A DNA stretch of 64,000 nucleotides, from the NCBI RefSeq assembly GCF_000429025.1, contig NZ_AUBB01000029.1, positions 99,225-163,224 on the forward strand. The letters run 5' to 3'. Made by a program: the position numbers and the translations under genes. The notes beneath the pieces were generated by a model. It saw nothing but the letters and a program-made list of their open reading frames with translations, was not told the origin of the DNA and did no database searches. Source of the DNA: Actinospineispora spinosispora DSM 44797 (lineage in GTDB: Bacteria > Actinomycetota > Actinomycetes > Mycobacteriales > Pseudonocardiaceae). How positions within the stretch are numbered: position 1 is the stretch's first letter; each line of letters opens with the position of its first letter. Of this stretch, positions 36,386 to 45,623 are shown piece by piece.

Positions 36386-36910
36386 GTGAGGTGGACCCCG
36401 GCGCTCGGCGAGGAGCAACTGCTGCTCGACCTGCTCAACAGCACTCCGGTCACCAGGAGTGACTCCGTGGACCTGCTGGACGACGAGCAGGTCCACGGAT
36501 GGGCGCGTGCTCGTGGCGGTGTCGGCACGGCGGGCGAGGCCCGCACCCTGCGCCGGACGCGTCGGCTACTGCAGTCCGTGGTTCGGGGAGACATCCCGGC
36601 GGCGGAGCTGGAGCCAGCCGCGCGCCACCTGAGACTTCGCCCTCGGGTGGGTGACACCGGGCTGGACTGGCAGCCGGATGTCGATCACCCGGACCATCGG
36701 CTGGCGGCCCGGGCGCTGCTCGCGTGGGGCGTCGTCACCGAACAGCTGCCGGGGCGGCTCCGTGCCTGCGCCAACCCGGAGTGCGGGCTGTTCCTCCTCG
36801 ACCGGAGCCGGGCCAACACCGCGCGGTGGTGCTCGATGAGCCGATGCGGGAACCGGATGAAGGCGCGGCGGCACTACCAGCGCGGTCGCCGCCCGGCGGC
36901 ACGGTCGTGA
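36386..36910 (+). CDS. CGNR zinc-finger transcriptional regulator
   Basis: 174 residues. The C-terminus carries the CGNR finger: CANPECGLFLLD, then WCSMSRCGNRMKARRHYQR, with four Cys for zinc and a basic tail. The N-terminal ~120 residues fit the stress-responsive (ABATE-like) ligand-binding part of these regulators. The start is a GTG at 36386 with only AGG close by, so initiation may be weak. It is divergent from the SDR/hydrolase group and is its likely regulator. Confidence 0.85.
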   Translation: MRWTPALGEEQLLLDLLNSTPVTRSDSVDLLDDEQVHGWARARGGVGTAGEARTLRRTRRLLQSVVRGDIPAAELEPAARHLRLRPRVGDTGLDWQPDVDHPDHRLAARALLAWGVVTEQLPGRLRACANPECGLFLLDRSRANTARWCSMSRCGNRMKARRHYQRGRRPAARS

Positions 36911-37026
36911 GCACCAGCGCAGCTCGGTCTCAGGGACACGAGGCTGCGCCCAGCGTCCCTGGTGGTCCGATGTAACCGCGACCACACTCTGCAACACATG
37001 TCCGCCTGGGCCAACCGTGTCATCTC

Positions 37027-37064
37027 GGGTGGGGCTTGGTCTCCACGAACCGTAAGCCCACCCC
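37027..37064 (+). promoter_or_regulatory. Possible leader hairpin before the ABC transporter
   Basis: GGGTGGGGCTT (37027-37037) can pair with AAGCCCACCCC (37054-37064) except for a 2-base internal loop. It ends just ahead of the GGAG ribosome binding site of the next gene, so it could affect translation or be chance in GC-rich DNA. Confidence 0.3.
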
Positions 37065-37078
37065 TGATCGGAGCCCTC

Positions 37079-38005
37079 GTGAGTTCTCCTCGCCGCCCCA
37101 CCGGCCGCGGCGCTCGACGGTGGGCGGTTCTGCTCGCCGCGGTGGCCGTCGCGGCCACCGCATGCGGCAGCGCGGCACCGGAGTCGCGGGGCTCCGCCGA
37201 CGTCGGCAGGTTCGACGCGTTCGACTCGGTGGTCCCCGACCCGGCCGCCGCGTCGAAGCTGCCCGCGCGGATCACCCAGGCGGGCAAGCTCGTCGTGGTG
37301 ATGAACGCGTCGAGCGCACCGGTCGAGTTCTATGCCGACGACAACAAGACGATCATCGGGCTCAACGCGGACCTGGCGCGGGCGATCGGGAGAACGCTCG
37401 GCGTCCCGACCGAGATCCAGGACGTGCAGATCGACGGGATCATCCCCGGCCTGATGGCCAAGCGGTTCGACATGGCCATCGCCAGCATGGCCGCGACCAC
37501 CGAACGGCTCAAGGCGCTCGACATGGTCCGCTACGGCGAGTGGGGCAACTCGTTGGCGGTTGCCGAGGGCAACCCGCTGAAGCTCACGCCGCAGACGCTG
37601 TGCGGGCACAAGATCGCGGTCGAGCAGGGCTCGATCCAGGAGGCGCGGCGCCTTCCGGAGCTGTCCGCCGCACAGTGCGATGCGACCGGACGGCCGGAGG
37701 TCCAGGCCGTGGTGCTGCCGAGCCAGACCGACGCGGTGCTGCAGCTGGGTAGCGGCAGGGTCGACGGGGTGCTCGGCGACACCCCGGTGATCGGGTACGC
37801 CGCGGCACAGACACCGGACAAGTTCCAGGTGGTCGCCGAGCTCAACCGGGGCGCGGTGGCCGTCGGGCTGGCCAGGGGCAGCGACCTCACCCCCGCCGTG
37901 CAGGCGGCCATCCAGTCGCTCATGACCACAGGGACCTACCAGCGGATCTTCGCCAAATGGGGCATGGCGGGCGCGGTGACCGCGACGCCGTCCCTCGAAG
38001 GATGA
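37079..38005 (+). CDS. Amino-acid-type ABC transporter substrate-binding lipoprotein
   Basis: 308 residues. The N-terminus has Arg residues, a hydrophobic stretch and a lipobox ATAC with the lipidated Cys at residue 29. The mature part ([21 protein letters not shown], then [11 protein letters not shown] and [15 protein letters not shown]) is the family-3 solute-binding fold for polar amino acids. GTG at 37079 follows GGAG. It overlaps the permease by 4 bp (ATGA). The neighbouring amine oxidase suggests an N-methylated amino acid as ligand (inference). Confidence 0.88.
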   Translation: MSSPRRPTGRGARRWAVLLAAVAVAATACGSAAPESRGSADVGRFDAFDSVVPDPAAASKLPARITQAGKLVVVMNASSAPVEFYADDNKTIIGLNADLARAIGRTLGVPTEIQDVQIDGIIPGLMAKRFDMAIASMAATTERLKALDMVRYGEWGNSLAVAEGNPLKLTPQTLCGHKIAVEQGSIQEARRLPELSAAQCDATGRPEVQAVVLPSQTDAVLQLGSGRVDGVLGDTPVIGYAAAQTPDKFQVVAELNRGAVAVGLARGSDLTPAVQAAIQSLMTTGTYQRIFAKWGMAGAVTATPSLEG

Positions 38006-38871
38006 GCACCACCCACGCGGCGGTGACCGACGAGGACGACGAGCTCACGATCATCCGGCGGCGCAGTCCGATGCGTCTCGCCGGGATGGTGGTGCTGGTC
38101 GTGCTCGCCGCGATGCTGGTGAACACACTCGTCACCAACACCCGCTTCGACTGGGGCGTCGTGGCCCGGTACCTCACGGTCGACGCCGTGCTCGCCGGCG
38201 CGTGGCTCACCCTGGAGCTGACCGTCATCGCGATGGTGCTCGGGGTGCTGCTCGGGATCGCGCTGGCCGTCATGCGGGTCTCGCGCAGCAGGCTGCTGTC
38301 CGGCACGTCGTGGGCGTTCGTGTGGTTCTTCCGGGGCACGCCGCTGCTGATCCAGCTCATCTTCTGGTTCAACCTCTCGGCGCTCTACCCGGCGCTGTCG
38401 CTGGGCGTCCCGTTCGGTCCGGAGTTGCTCAGCGGCAGCTCCAACGCCTTCATCACCCCGTTCGTCGCCGCCGTGCTCGGGCTGTCGCTCAACGAGGCCG
38501 CCTACATGGCGGAGATCATCCGAGGCGGTCTGCTCGGTGTCGACCGAGGTCAGACCGAGGCCGCGCAGGCACTCGGGATGCGGCGCACGCTCATCCTGCG
38601 CCGGATCGTGCTGCCCCAGGCCATGCGGATCATCGTGCCGCCGACGGCGAACCAGACCGTGTCGATGCTGAAGAACACCTCGCTGGTCAGTGTGCTCGGC
38701 GCCGCCGACCTGCTGCACAGCGCGCAGATCATCTACTCGCGGACCTACCAGACGATCCCGCTGCTGATCGTCGCGGCGCTGTGGTACCTGGCGATGACCT
38801 CGGTGCTGAGCCTCGGTCAGTACTACGTGGAGCGCTACTACCGGCGAGGCGAACGGAGCGTGGCCTCGTGA
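38002..38871 (+). CDS. Amino-acid-type ABC transporter permease
   Basis: 289 residues. Several membrane helices are seen. [14 protein letters not shown] is the typical start of the HisM/GlnP-type permease core. The EAA loop reads [26 protein letters not shown] in parts (EAAQALGM, then LPQAMR). The start overlaps the binding protein by ATGA, and the end overlaps the ATPase by GTGA, so the three are translated together. A cytoplasmic N-terminal extension of about 30 residues precedes the first helix. Confidence 0.9.
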   Translation: MSTTHAAVTDEDDELTIIRRRSPMRLAGMVVLVVLAAMLVNTLVTNTRFDWGVVARYLTVDAVLAGAWLTLELTVIAMVLGVLLGIALAVMRVSRSRLLSGTSWAFVWFFRGTPLLIQLIFWFNLSALYPALSLGVPFGPELLSGSSNAFITPFVAAVLGLSLNEAAYMAEIIRGGLLGVDRGQTEAAQALGMRRTLILRRIVLPQAMRIIVPPTANQTVSMLKNTSLVSVLGAADLLHSAQIIYSRTYQTIPLLIVAALWYLAMTSVLSLGQYYVERYYRRGERSVAS

Positions 38872-39641
38872 CGGGAGCGGCACCGCCACTCGTGCGCGCC
38901 AGGAGGCTGCGCAAGTCCTTCGCCGACGTCGAGGTGCTGCGCGGGGTCGACCTCGAGGTCGAGGCGGGTCAGGTGTGCTGCATCATCGGGCCCAGCGGCT
39001 CGGGGAAGTCCACCCTGCTGCGTTGCATCAACCATCTGGAGAAGCTCGACTCGGGGCAGGTCCACGTGGACGGCGAGCTGATCGGCTACCGGCGGATCGC
39101 CAGCACGCTGCTGGAGCTGTCCGAACGTGAGGTCGCCAGGCAGCGGGCCGGCATCGGGATGGTGTTCCAGCAGTTCAACCTCTTCCCGCACATGTCGGTG
39201 CTGGGCAACGTCATGGAGGCACCCCACCGGGTACGGAAGCTGCCGGTGGCACAGGTCAGGGCTGACGCCCTGCTCGCGCTGAGCAAGGTCGGGCTGCGGG
39301 ACAAGGCGCAGGCCTACCCGAAGCAGCTGTCCGGCGGACAGCAACAGCGCGTCGCGATCGCCCGCGCGCTGGCGATGAAGCCCAAGCTGATGCTGTTCGA
39401 CGAACCGACGTCCGCGCTGGACCCCGAGCTGGTGGGAGAGGTGCTGGGGACGATGCGGGCGCTGGCCGACGACGGCATGACGATGATCGTCGTGACCCAC
39501 GAGATCGGGTTCGCCAGGGAGGTCGCCGACCTGCTGGTGTTCGTCGACGAAGGAGTGATCGTCGAGCGTGGGGTCCCGGCCGAGGTGCTGGCGAACCCGC
39601 GCCACGAACGGACCCGCGCGTTCCTGTCGAAGGTGCTGTGA
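38868..39641 (+). CDS. Amino-acid-type ABC transporter ATP-binding protein
   Basis: 257 residues. Walker [13 protein letters not shown], the Q-loop [11 protein letters not shown], the signature [15 protein letters not shown], Walker [13 protein letters not shown] and the switch His [12 protein letters not shown] are all intact. The sequence type is GlnQ/HisP-like. GTG at 38868 overlaps the permease stop. Its stop is 4 bp ahead of the flavoenzyme start. Confidence 0.92.
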   Translation: MTGAAPPLVRARRLRKSFADVEVLRGVDLEVEAGQVCCIIGPSGSGKSTLLRCINHLEKLDSGQVHVDGELIGYRRIASTLLELSEREVARQRAGIGMVFQQFNLFPHMSVLGNVMEAPHRVRKLPVAQVRADALLALSKVGLRDKAQAYPKQLSGGQQQRVAIARALAMKPKLMLFDEPTSALDPELVGEVLGTMRALADDGMTMIVVTHEIGFAREVADLLVFVDEGVIVERGVPAEVLANPRHERTRAFLSKVL

Positions 39642-39645
39642 GGCC

Positions 39646-40788
39646 ATGACCACGACACTCGACGCCGAGGTGGGGGTCATCGGGGTGGGCACCGTCGGCA
39701 GCATGCTGATGTGGCGGCTCGCGCGGCGCGGGGTCGCCGCCATCGGTTTCGAACGGTACGCGCCGGGACACGACCGGGGCGCGGTCGGCGGGGAGACCAG
39801 GCTGTTCCGCATGGCGTACGCCGAGGGTGCCCGCTACGGCGAGCTGCTGCGCTCGGCGTCGTCGAGATGGCGGGAGCTGGAGGCCGAGTCGGGAGCGGCG
39901 CTGCTGGTGCAGTGCGGTGGGCTGGCGATCGGCGACCCCGGCCATGACTACATCGGCGGCCTGCTGGCCAGCGCGTCGGCGGCCGGAGTGCCGGTCGAGG
40001 TGCTCGACCGGGCCGAGACACACGACCGGTTCCCCCGCCATGTGCTGCGCGCGCGCGAGGTGTCGGTGCTCGACCGCCAGGCTGGGTTCATCCGCTGTGA
40101 ACCGGCGGTCCTCGCGGCGGTGGAGACGGCGGAACGCCACGGCGCGACCGTCCTGCGCCACACCGAGGTCGACGCGGTGACCGAGCACGCCGGTCACGTC
40201 GAGATCCGCACCGGGGAAGGGAGCTGGCGGGTGCGCGAGGCCGTGGTCTGCGCCGGATCGTGGAGCACCCGGCTGCTGCCTGCCCGGTGGCGGGCGCATC
40301 TCCAGCCGAGGCGGGTGCCGTTGAGCTGGTTCGCGGCGCGGCGGCCCTCGGAGTTCGCCCCGGACCGGTTCCCGATCTTCATCCACAGGGTCGACGACGT
40401 CGAGATCTACGGCGCGCCGACCGTCGACGGGGTGTCGGTCAAGGTCGCCGGGGGTGTCGTGTCGAACGCGGTCGACGACCCGGACCGGATCGAACGCCGG
40501 CACGACCGGGCCGACGTCTCGACCATGTCCCGGCTCGTGGGCGAGCTGGTGGACGGGCTGGTTCCGGATCCGATCCGGACGGACACTTTCACCGACCTCT
40601 ACAGCCGCGACGGGACACCCGTGGTCGGCAGGCTGGGTGCCGGGAGCAGGTTGCTGGTCGCCTCGGGATTCTCCGGCCGCGGCTTCAAATACTCTCCGGC
40701 TCTGGCCTCGGTCGTGGCGGACTGCCTGGTCGGGGGCACCGAGGTACCCCTCGACTTCATGCGGCCGGAGCGGCTCCTCGCGACTTAG
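39646..40788 (+). CDS. FAD-dependent amine oxidase, sarcosine oxidase/N-methyltryptophan oxidase type
   Basis: 380 residues. The N-terminal dinucleotide motif reads GVIGVGTVGSMLMWRLARRG, with FERY as the acidic strand end. GETRLFRMAY and CGGLAIG resemble the monomeric sarcosine oxidase/SolA family. The C-terminal SGFSGRGFKYSPALA is the flavin-attachment region motif (usually SGFSGHGFKF), without an obvious Cys at the covalent site. The family removes N-methyl or amino groups with H2O2 production. It starts 4 bp behind the ATPase gene, so uptake and oxidation of one substrate are probably coupled. Confidence 0.85.
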   Translation: MTTTLDAEVGVIGVGTVGSMLMWRLARRGVAAIGFERYAPGHDRGAVGGETRLFRMAYAEGARYGELLRSASSRWRELEAESGAALLVQCGGLAIGDPGHDYIGGLLASASAAGVPVEVLDRAETHDRFPRHVLRAREVSVLDRQAGFIRCEPAVLAAVETAERHGATVLRHTEVDAVTEHAGHVEIRTGEGSWRVREAVVCAGSWSTRLLPARWRAHLQPRRVPLSWFAARRPSEFAPDRFPIFIHRVDDVEIYGAPTVDGVSVKVAGGVVSNAVDDPDRIERRHDRADVSTMSRLVGELVDGLVPDPIRTDTFTDLYSRDGTPVVGRLGAGSRLLVASGFSGRGFKYSPALASVVADCLVGGTEVPLDFMRPERLLAT

Positions 40789-40802
40789 CGCGGAAGCTCG
40801 AC

Positions 40803-41642
40803 TCACGGAGCCTGTCGCTGCGGGGACATGGCCTCGCTGTCCGCGCCCAGGCCCGCGAGCAGCCGTAACCCGTCCTCGCTGGGGCTGCCCGGCGCCGCCG
40901 ACATCACGATCAGTTCCATGCCCGACTCGTCCGGCAGCACGAAGTTCTCCTGGTGCAGCTCCAGCAGCCCGACCAGCGGGTGCCGGTACGCCTTACGTCC
41001 GTGGCCTCGGGCACGGACGTCCGCGCGGGCCCAGAGACGGCGGAAGCGTTCGCTGACCATCGCCAGCTCGCCGATGAGCGACGCCAGGCGCGGGTCGTCC
41101 GGGTATTTCCCAGCGGCCAGGCGCAGGTGTCCGACCACGTCGAGGGTGCAGGTCTCCCAGTCCGCGTACAGGCCACGCTCGGTCTCCTCGAGGAAGATGT
41201 GCCGAGCGGTGTTCAGACCCGGCATCGGCCGGCCGTAGAGCAGCCCCGCGAGGCGGTTCCCGGCCAGCACGTCCAGACGGTGGTCCATGATCAGTGCGGG
41301 TGCGTCGGGCACCAGGTCGAGCAGGCGCAGCAGCTCCGGGCGGACCCGCCCGCCCGGCGCCTTCGCCCTGCGGCGCCGGTGGCGGGCGAGCCGGTAGAGA
41401 TGCTCGCGTTCGGTGTCGTCGAGGCCGAAGACGCGGGCCAGCGCATCGAGGACCTGCTCGGACGGCTGGGTCGCACGGCCCTGCTCCAGGCGTACGTAGC
41501 AGTCGACGCTGACCCCGGACAGGTGCGCGGTCTCCTCGCGGCGCAGCCCCTCGACCCGGCGGCGGCTGTCGGTGGGGATACCGACGGCCGCCGGGTCGAC
41601 CCGCGAACGCCGGGTCCGCAGGAAGCTCGCGAGATCGTCCAT
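40803..41642 (-). CDS. XRE-family HTH regulator (MmyB-like ligand domain)
   Basis: 279 residues. The N-terminal HTH (LRREETAHLSGVSVDCYVRLEQGRA in parts) is typical of actinobacterial XRE regulators. It is followed by the MmyB-like domain (PDAPALIMDHRLDVLAGN, then LYADWETC) seen in this family. ATG at 41642. It is convergent with the oxidase gene and divergent from the quinone reductase gene, which it probably represses. Confidence 0.88.
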   Translation of the reverse strand: MDDLASFLRTRRSRVDPAAVGIPTDSRRRVEGLRREETAHLSGVSVDCYVRLEQGRATQPSEQVLDALARVFGLDDTEREHLYRLARHRRRRAKAPGGRVRPELLRLLDLVPDAPALIMDHRLDVLAGNRLAGLLYGRPMPGLNTARHIFLEETERGLYADWETCTLDVVGHLRLAAGKYPDDPRLASLIGELAMVSERFRRLWARADVRARGHGRKAYRHPLVGLLELHQENFVLPDESGMELIVMSAAPGSPSEDGLRLLAGLGADSEAMSPQRQAP

Positions 41643-41780
41643 CCACCCAGTATGGGCGCGGCGCCGCCGGTGCGGGTGGTCCCGCCGTTACCAGGAAGTC
41701 CCGTCCTACGGAAGCGCCGCCCCTGAACGTCGCGCGTCGCGGCGCCCAGCATCGAAGGCATCCGAACCAGAGGAGTCCCG

Positions 41781-42569
41781 ATGAAGACGCTGATCGTCTA
41801 CGCCCACCCCGAGCCGAGGTCGCTCAACGGATCGCTCAAGGACCTCGCGGTGTCCACGTTGGAGGCCGAGGGGCACGAGGTGCGGGTGAGCGATCTGTAC
41901 GCGATGCGCTGGAAGGCGGTCGTGGACGCCTCCGACTACGGCCCCGACGCGTCGAGCCCGCTGACGGTGCCGCTGGACTCGGGACGGGCCTTCGACGCCG
42001 GAACGCTCACCCCCGACGTCCTGGCCGAGCAGCGGAAGCTGCTGTGGGCGGAGGTGATCATCTTCCAGTTCCCGCTGTGGTGGTACTCGATGCCGGCGAT
42101 CCTCAAGGGCTGGGTGGACCGGGTGTTCACCTACCACTTCGCCTACGGCGTCGGCGAGCACAGCGACACCCGCTACGGCGAACGCTTCGGCGAAGGCACC
42201 CTGGCCGGCAGGAAGGCGCTGCTGTCGGTGACCATCGGCGGCCCGGAGGCGCACTACTCCGCTCGCGGGATCAACGGCCCGATCGAGGATCTACTGTTCC
42301 CGATCCACCACGGGATCCTCTACTACCCGGGCATCGAGGTGCTGCCGCCGTTCGTGATCTACCGCGCCGATCGGATGACCGCCGAGGACTACCCGGACGC
42401 CGCCAAGGCCTGGGAGCAGCGTCTGCTCACCCTGTCCTCGACCGAACCCATCGCGTTCCGACGGCAGAACTTCGGCGACTACGAGATGCCCTCACTGCAG
42501 CTGAAGGAGGGCCTGGAGCCCGAGGGCCGCACCGGCTTCGGCCTGCACACGGCGCCGACAGGCAGGTGA
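41781..42569 (+). CDS. NAD(P)H dehydrogenase (quinone), flavodoxin-like fold
   Basis: 262 residues. KTLIVYAHPEPRSLNGSL at the start, QFPLWWYSMPAILKGWVDRVF in the middle (split here as FQFPLWWYSMP and LKGWVDRVF) and LLSVTIGG are typical of the NQO1/KefF/MdaB family. It reduces quinones or electrophiles by two electrons with FAD or FMN. ATG at 41781 follows GAGGAG. The divergent XRE gene is the likely regulator, an arrangement often found for these pairs. Confidence 0.9.
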   Translation: MKTLIVYAHPEPRSLNGSLKDLAVSTLEAEGHEVRVSDLYAMRWKAVVDASDYGPDASSPLTVPLDSGRAFDAGTLTPDVLAEQRKLLWAEVIIFQFPLWWYSMPAILKGWVDRVFTYHFAYGVGEHSDTRYGERFGEGTLAGRKALLSVTIGGPEAHYSARGINGPIEDLLFPIHHGILYYPGIEVLPPFVIYRADRMTAEDYPDAAKAWEQRLLTLSSTEPIAFRRQNFGDYEMPSLQLKEGLEPEGRTGFGLHTAPTGR

Positions 42570-42709
42570 CGCCCGGCCCCCGGCTACACGTCGCAGCATG
42601 TGTATCCCTGTGGGTCGCGCCTTCCGCGTTGAAAATTGGTGTGTCGAAACGCCCGACTCGCTGTGCTCAGACGCCCGACTCGCGGAAGGAGCGGGCGCCG
42701 ACATCGCGC

Positions 42710-42775
42710 GAGTCGGGGACGTGGGCACACTGAGTCGGGGACGTGGGCACACTGAGTCGGCAGCGTGGGCACACT
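42710..42775. repeat. Three tandem 22-bp repeats
   Basis: A 22-bp unit starting GAGTCGGGGACGTGGG and ending CACACT occurs three times head to tail. Copies 1 and 2 are identical; copy 3 differs at two bases. Related GACTCGC words lie just upstream. It sits between convergent genes. It is probably a dispersed intergenic repeat. Confidence 0.75.
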
Positions 42776-42841
42776 GGCCGCGGTGGAGGCAGGTTCCGCG
42801 CACCACGCCGGGGCGCCGATCCCGTTCGCTCGTTCCCGGCC

Positions 42842-44026
42842 TTATTTTCGGTCTGCGAGGTGCCCGGCCTCGGCGAAACGGCTCAGGAGCGGCTGCGTGC
42901 CCTCGGGGCTCAGCAGGACCTCACCAGCCGCGTCGGTGTCATTGATCGCGTCGACCATGCGGGCGAGCATGGTCTGCTCGAACGCCGCGATCGCGGCGTC
43001 GACGGTCGGGTGTTCCGGCGAGAACAAGGCGTGGACGAGCTCGACCGCGTCGAGCAGGGCCATGTTCACGCCCTCCCCGCTGAACGGCGGCATCACGTGG
43101 GCCGCGTCGCCGATCAGGGTGATCCCGGGATGAGGCCGCCACCGCTGATGCGCCGGCATCCCGTAGAGGGGCCAGTACGCGAAGTCGGTGTCGATCTGGT
43201 CGAGCACGCTCAGCAGATCCTGGCTCCAGCCCGCGAAGGTCTCGCGCAGGAATGCCTGGACGGCGGCACGGTCGACGAACCGGTCGCCCTGGCGCCGCGT
43301 CGGGTCCTCGGCGGCGCGGACCGCGAAGTAGACCCGCACCGAACGGTCGGCGGCGCGCTGGGCGAGGACCGCCCTGTTGTCGCCGAGGGCGTGCAGGACG
43401 CCCTCGCCGGTGTGCCGGGCGATGAACGACTCGGGACCGGGCGAGCGCAGGTCCGCGTGGATGAAGGTGACCCCGCTGTAGGCCGGCGCCTCGGTCGTGA
43501 CCAGCGGGCGCGCGCGGGAACGGATGCCGTCGGCGGCGATGACCAGGTCGGCGTCGACCCGCGTGCCGTCGACGAGGCTCACCCGGTGACCGCCGCCGGG
43601 CAGTGGCGTCACCGCGTCGACCTCGGCGCCCCAGGTGATCATCTCCGCTGGCAGGGAGTCGATCAGCAGCTGTCGCAGCTGCACCCGGTCTATCTCCGGC
43701 CGGTACTCCTCGGCCGACTCGTCGACTTCCAGCAGGACGGTTCCGTCGGGCTCCATCAGGCACAGCCGCTGTCCCCGGGGTCGAGCCAGCTCGTCGAACC
43801 TCGCGCCGAGTCCCATCTCGCGCAGCGCCCGCTGCCCGCCCTGCTCGGCGAGGTCGAGGCTGCCGCCCTGGGAGCGGGCGTGCGGGCTCGTGTCCCGCTC
43901 CAGTACCCGCGGCGCCAGTCCGCGCTGGTGCAGCATCCGGGCCACCGCGAGCCCGGCCGGGCCGCCGCCGAGGATGACGATGTCGGCGGCGCGGACGGCC
44001 CGCTCGGCTGAAGAGAACTCGGTCAT
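42842..44026 (-). CDS. FAD-dependent aromatic monooxygenase (TetX/PHBH-like)
   Basis: 394 residues. The FAD-binding GGGPAGLAVARML, then an acidic LERD, the middle DGIRSRAR (DG motif) and the C-terminal LIGDAAHVMPPFSGEGVNMAL (GD motif) are all present. The family hydroxylates aromatic or polyketide substrates or modifies antibiotics such as tetracyclines. ATG at 44026 follows AGGAG. It starts 26 bp behind the SDR, in one likely operon controlled by the divergent TetR gene. Confidence 0.88.
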   Translation of the reverse strand: MTEFSSAERAVRAADIVILGGGPAGLAVARMLHQRGLAPRVLERDTSPHARSQGGSLDLAEQGGQRALREMGLGARFDELARPRGQRLCLMEPDGTVLLEVDESAEEYRPEIDRVQLRQLLIDSLPAEMITWGAEVDAVTPLPGGGHRVSLVDGTRVDADLVIAADGIRSRARPLVTTEAPAYSGVTFIHADLRSPGPESFIARHTGEGVLHALGDNRAVLAQRAADRSVRVYFAVRAAEDPTRRQGDRFVDRAAVQAFLRETFAGWSQDLLSVLDQIDTDFAYWPLYGMPAHQRWRPHPGITLIGDAAHVMPPFSGEGVNMALLDAVELVHALFSPEHPTVDAAIAAFEQTMLARMVDAINDTDAAGEVLLSPEGTQPLLSRFAEAGHLADRK

Positions 44027-44052
44027 GGTCGAACTCCTGTCCTTCGACACGA

Positions 44053-44811
44053 TCAGATCTGGGCGAGGCCGCCGTCGACGACGATCTCCGAGCCGGTGAT
44101 GTACGAGGCGTTCTCGCCCGCGAGGAAGACGACCGCATGCGCGACGTCCTCCGGTTGTCCCCACCGCGCCATCGGCACGGTGGCGGTGACGTACTCGTCG
44201 ATGGCGGTCCGCATCGCCGGGTCCGGCTGCGCGGTCAGCGGAGTCGCGATGCAACCGGGCGTGACCGCGTTGATCCGCACACCTCGCCGGAGCACGTCCT
44301 CGTCCAGTGCCAGCGTGCGGACGAGGCTGCGCACCGCCGCCTTGCTGGCCGAGTAGAGCGGGTCACCCGGACGGCCCTTGGCCTCGGCGACCGAGCTGGT
44401 GACCACCACCGAACCGCCCCGGCGCAGCAGCGGCAGCAGCCCGACCACGCAGAAGAACACGCTCTTGACGTTGGTGGCCATCATCAGGTCGAAGTCCCGC
44501 TCGCGGGTGTCCGGTACGGGCGGCGCGTCGGACCTGCCCGCGTTCGCGAACAGCAGGTCGACCTGCTCGTACCGGGCACGAACCTGTTCGGTCAGCTGCT
44601 CGACCCCGGCCATCGTCGCGAGGTCCGCCGCCACCGTGTGCACGGGCGCGCTTCCCCCGATGCGGTCCGCTGCCGCTGCCAGCCTGCCCGCGTCCCGGCC
44701 GACGATCACCAGCTCGTAGCCGTCCTTCGCCAGCTCGGCGGCCGTCGCCAGGCCGATCCCACTGCTCCCGCCGGTCACCACCGCGACTCGACCGTTCCGG
44801 CTCCGCTGCAT
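44053..44811 (-). CDS. Short-chain dehydrogenase/reductase (classical)
   Basis: 252 residues. TGGSSGIG, NAG, the Ser in VVTSSVAEA and YSASK give a complete classical SDR active site. VDGGLAQI is the usual C-terminal end. It uses NAD(P)H on an unknown alcohol or ketone. ATG at 44811 with GGCGAG upstream is preferred; an in-frame GTG at 44838 lacks spacing to a ribosome binding site. It is first in the operon with the monooxygenase. Confidence 0.87.
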   Translation of the reverse strand: MQRSRNGRVAVVTGGSSGIGLATAAELAKDGYELVIVGRDAGRLAAAADRIGGSAPVHTVAADLATMAGVEQLTEQVRARYEQVDLLFANAGRSDAPPVPDTRERDFDLMMATNVKSVFFCVVGLLPLLRRGGSVVVTSSVAEAKGRPGDPLYSASKAAVRSLVRTLALDEDVLRRGVRINAVTPGCIATPLTAQPDPAMRTAIDEYVTATVPMARWGQPEDVAHAVVFLAGENASYITGSEIVVDGGLAQI

Positions 44812-44893
44812 AACGTGCTCGCCTACCTTCTGATCCACACCTCACACCACTGAGACACAAATGTATGTCAGTTACTTTTCTTGGTGAGTTACA

Positions 44894-44907
44894 TGTCGTG
44901 CATGACA
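44894..44907. promoter_or_regulatory. Palindrome TGTCGTGCATGACA (candidate TetR operator)
   Basis: A 14-bp near-perfect palindrome (TGTC arms) lies in the gap between the divergent SDR and TetR genes. Nearby repeats of GTTAC and ATGT add further symmetry. Confidence 0.4.
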
Positions 44908-44948
44908 CACGAACGTCATCGCGGACGTCGACTTGTACCCTCAACCCG

Positions 44949-45608
44949 GTGGGCGGCGACCAGCACGAGAGCGGCACGCGACCGAGCCTGCGCGAACGCA
45001 AGAAGCTGCTCACCCGCCAAGCCCTCATCGACACGGCCGAGGGCATGTTCGCCGAGCGCGGGTTCGACAACGTCACCGTCGCGGAGATCGCCGACGCGGT
45101 GAACGTGGCCGCCAAGACCGTCTTCGTCTACTTCCCCACCAAGGAGGACCTGGTCTTTCACGGCGAGGACGAGGTACTGCGCACCCTGGTCGAGCACATC
45201 CGCAACCGGCCGGCCGGCCACACCCCGCTCGACGCGGTGGTGGAGATGCTCGGCCAGACGATGACCGCCAGCCCGCTCGGCGCGGTCACCGAGCTGGAAC
45301 GCCTGCACCGCACCGTCGGCGAGAGCGCCGGGCTCCAGGCCAGGATGCGGCTGATGTGGGAACGCTTCGAGCTGGCCGTTACCGCCGAGCTCGCCGAGGA
45401 CACCGGCGTACCCCGGTACGCGCCGCGTCCTCGTATCGCCGCTGCTCAGCTCGTGATGATCTACCGCACCATGGCCTCACCCGAGGCGATGACCTACATC
45501 CGGACGCACCCCGAGAACCGCCGGAACCAGGCCTTCGACGACTGGCTCGCCGTGGCACGGGACATGACCGGCGAGGGCATCGCCGACTACGCCCGACGCG
45601 AGCGCTGA
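44949..45608 (+). CDS. TetR-family transcriptional regulator
   Basis: 219 residues from GTG at 44949. The HTH is seen in LLTRQALIDTAEGMFAERGF, then TVAEIADAVNVAAKTVFVYFPTKEDL in parts. It belongs to the TetR type with a C-terminal domain of unknown ligand. An in-frame ATG at 44865 would add 28 residues of unusual composition and run through the probable operator, so the GTG is preferred, though it has no ribosome binding site and may be leaderless. It is divergent from the SDR/monooxygenase operon. Confidence 0.82.
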   Translation: MGGDQHESGTRPSLRERKKLLTRQALIDTAEGMFAERGFDNVTVAEIADAVNVAAKTVFVYFPTKEDLVFHGEDEVLRTLVEHIRNRPAGHTPLDAVVEMLGQTMTASPLGAVTELERLHRTVGESAGLQARMRLMWERFELAVTAELAEDTGVPRYAPRPRIAAAQLVMIYRTMASPEAMTYIRTHPENRRNQAFDDWLAVARDMTGEGIADYARRER

Positions 45609-45623
45609 GAAGTCCGTGCCGCG

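Noticed and set aside
42492..42806. A small minus-strand frame over the 22-bp repeats
   Set aside because: Its sequence is just the translated tandem repeat and it overlaps the end of the quinone reductase gene.
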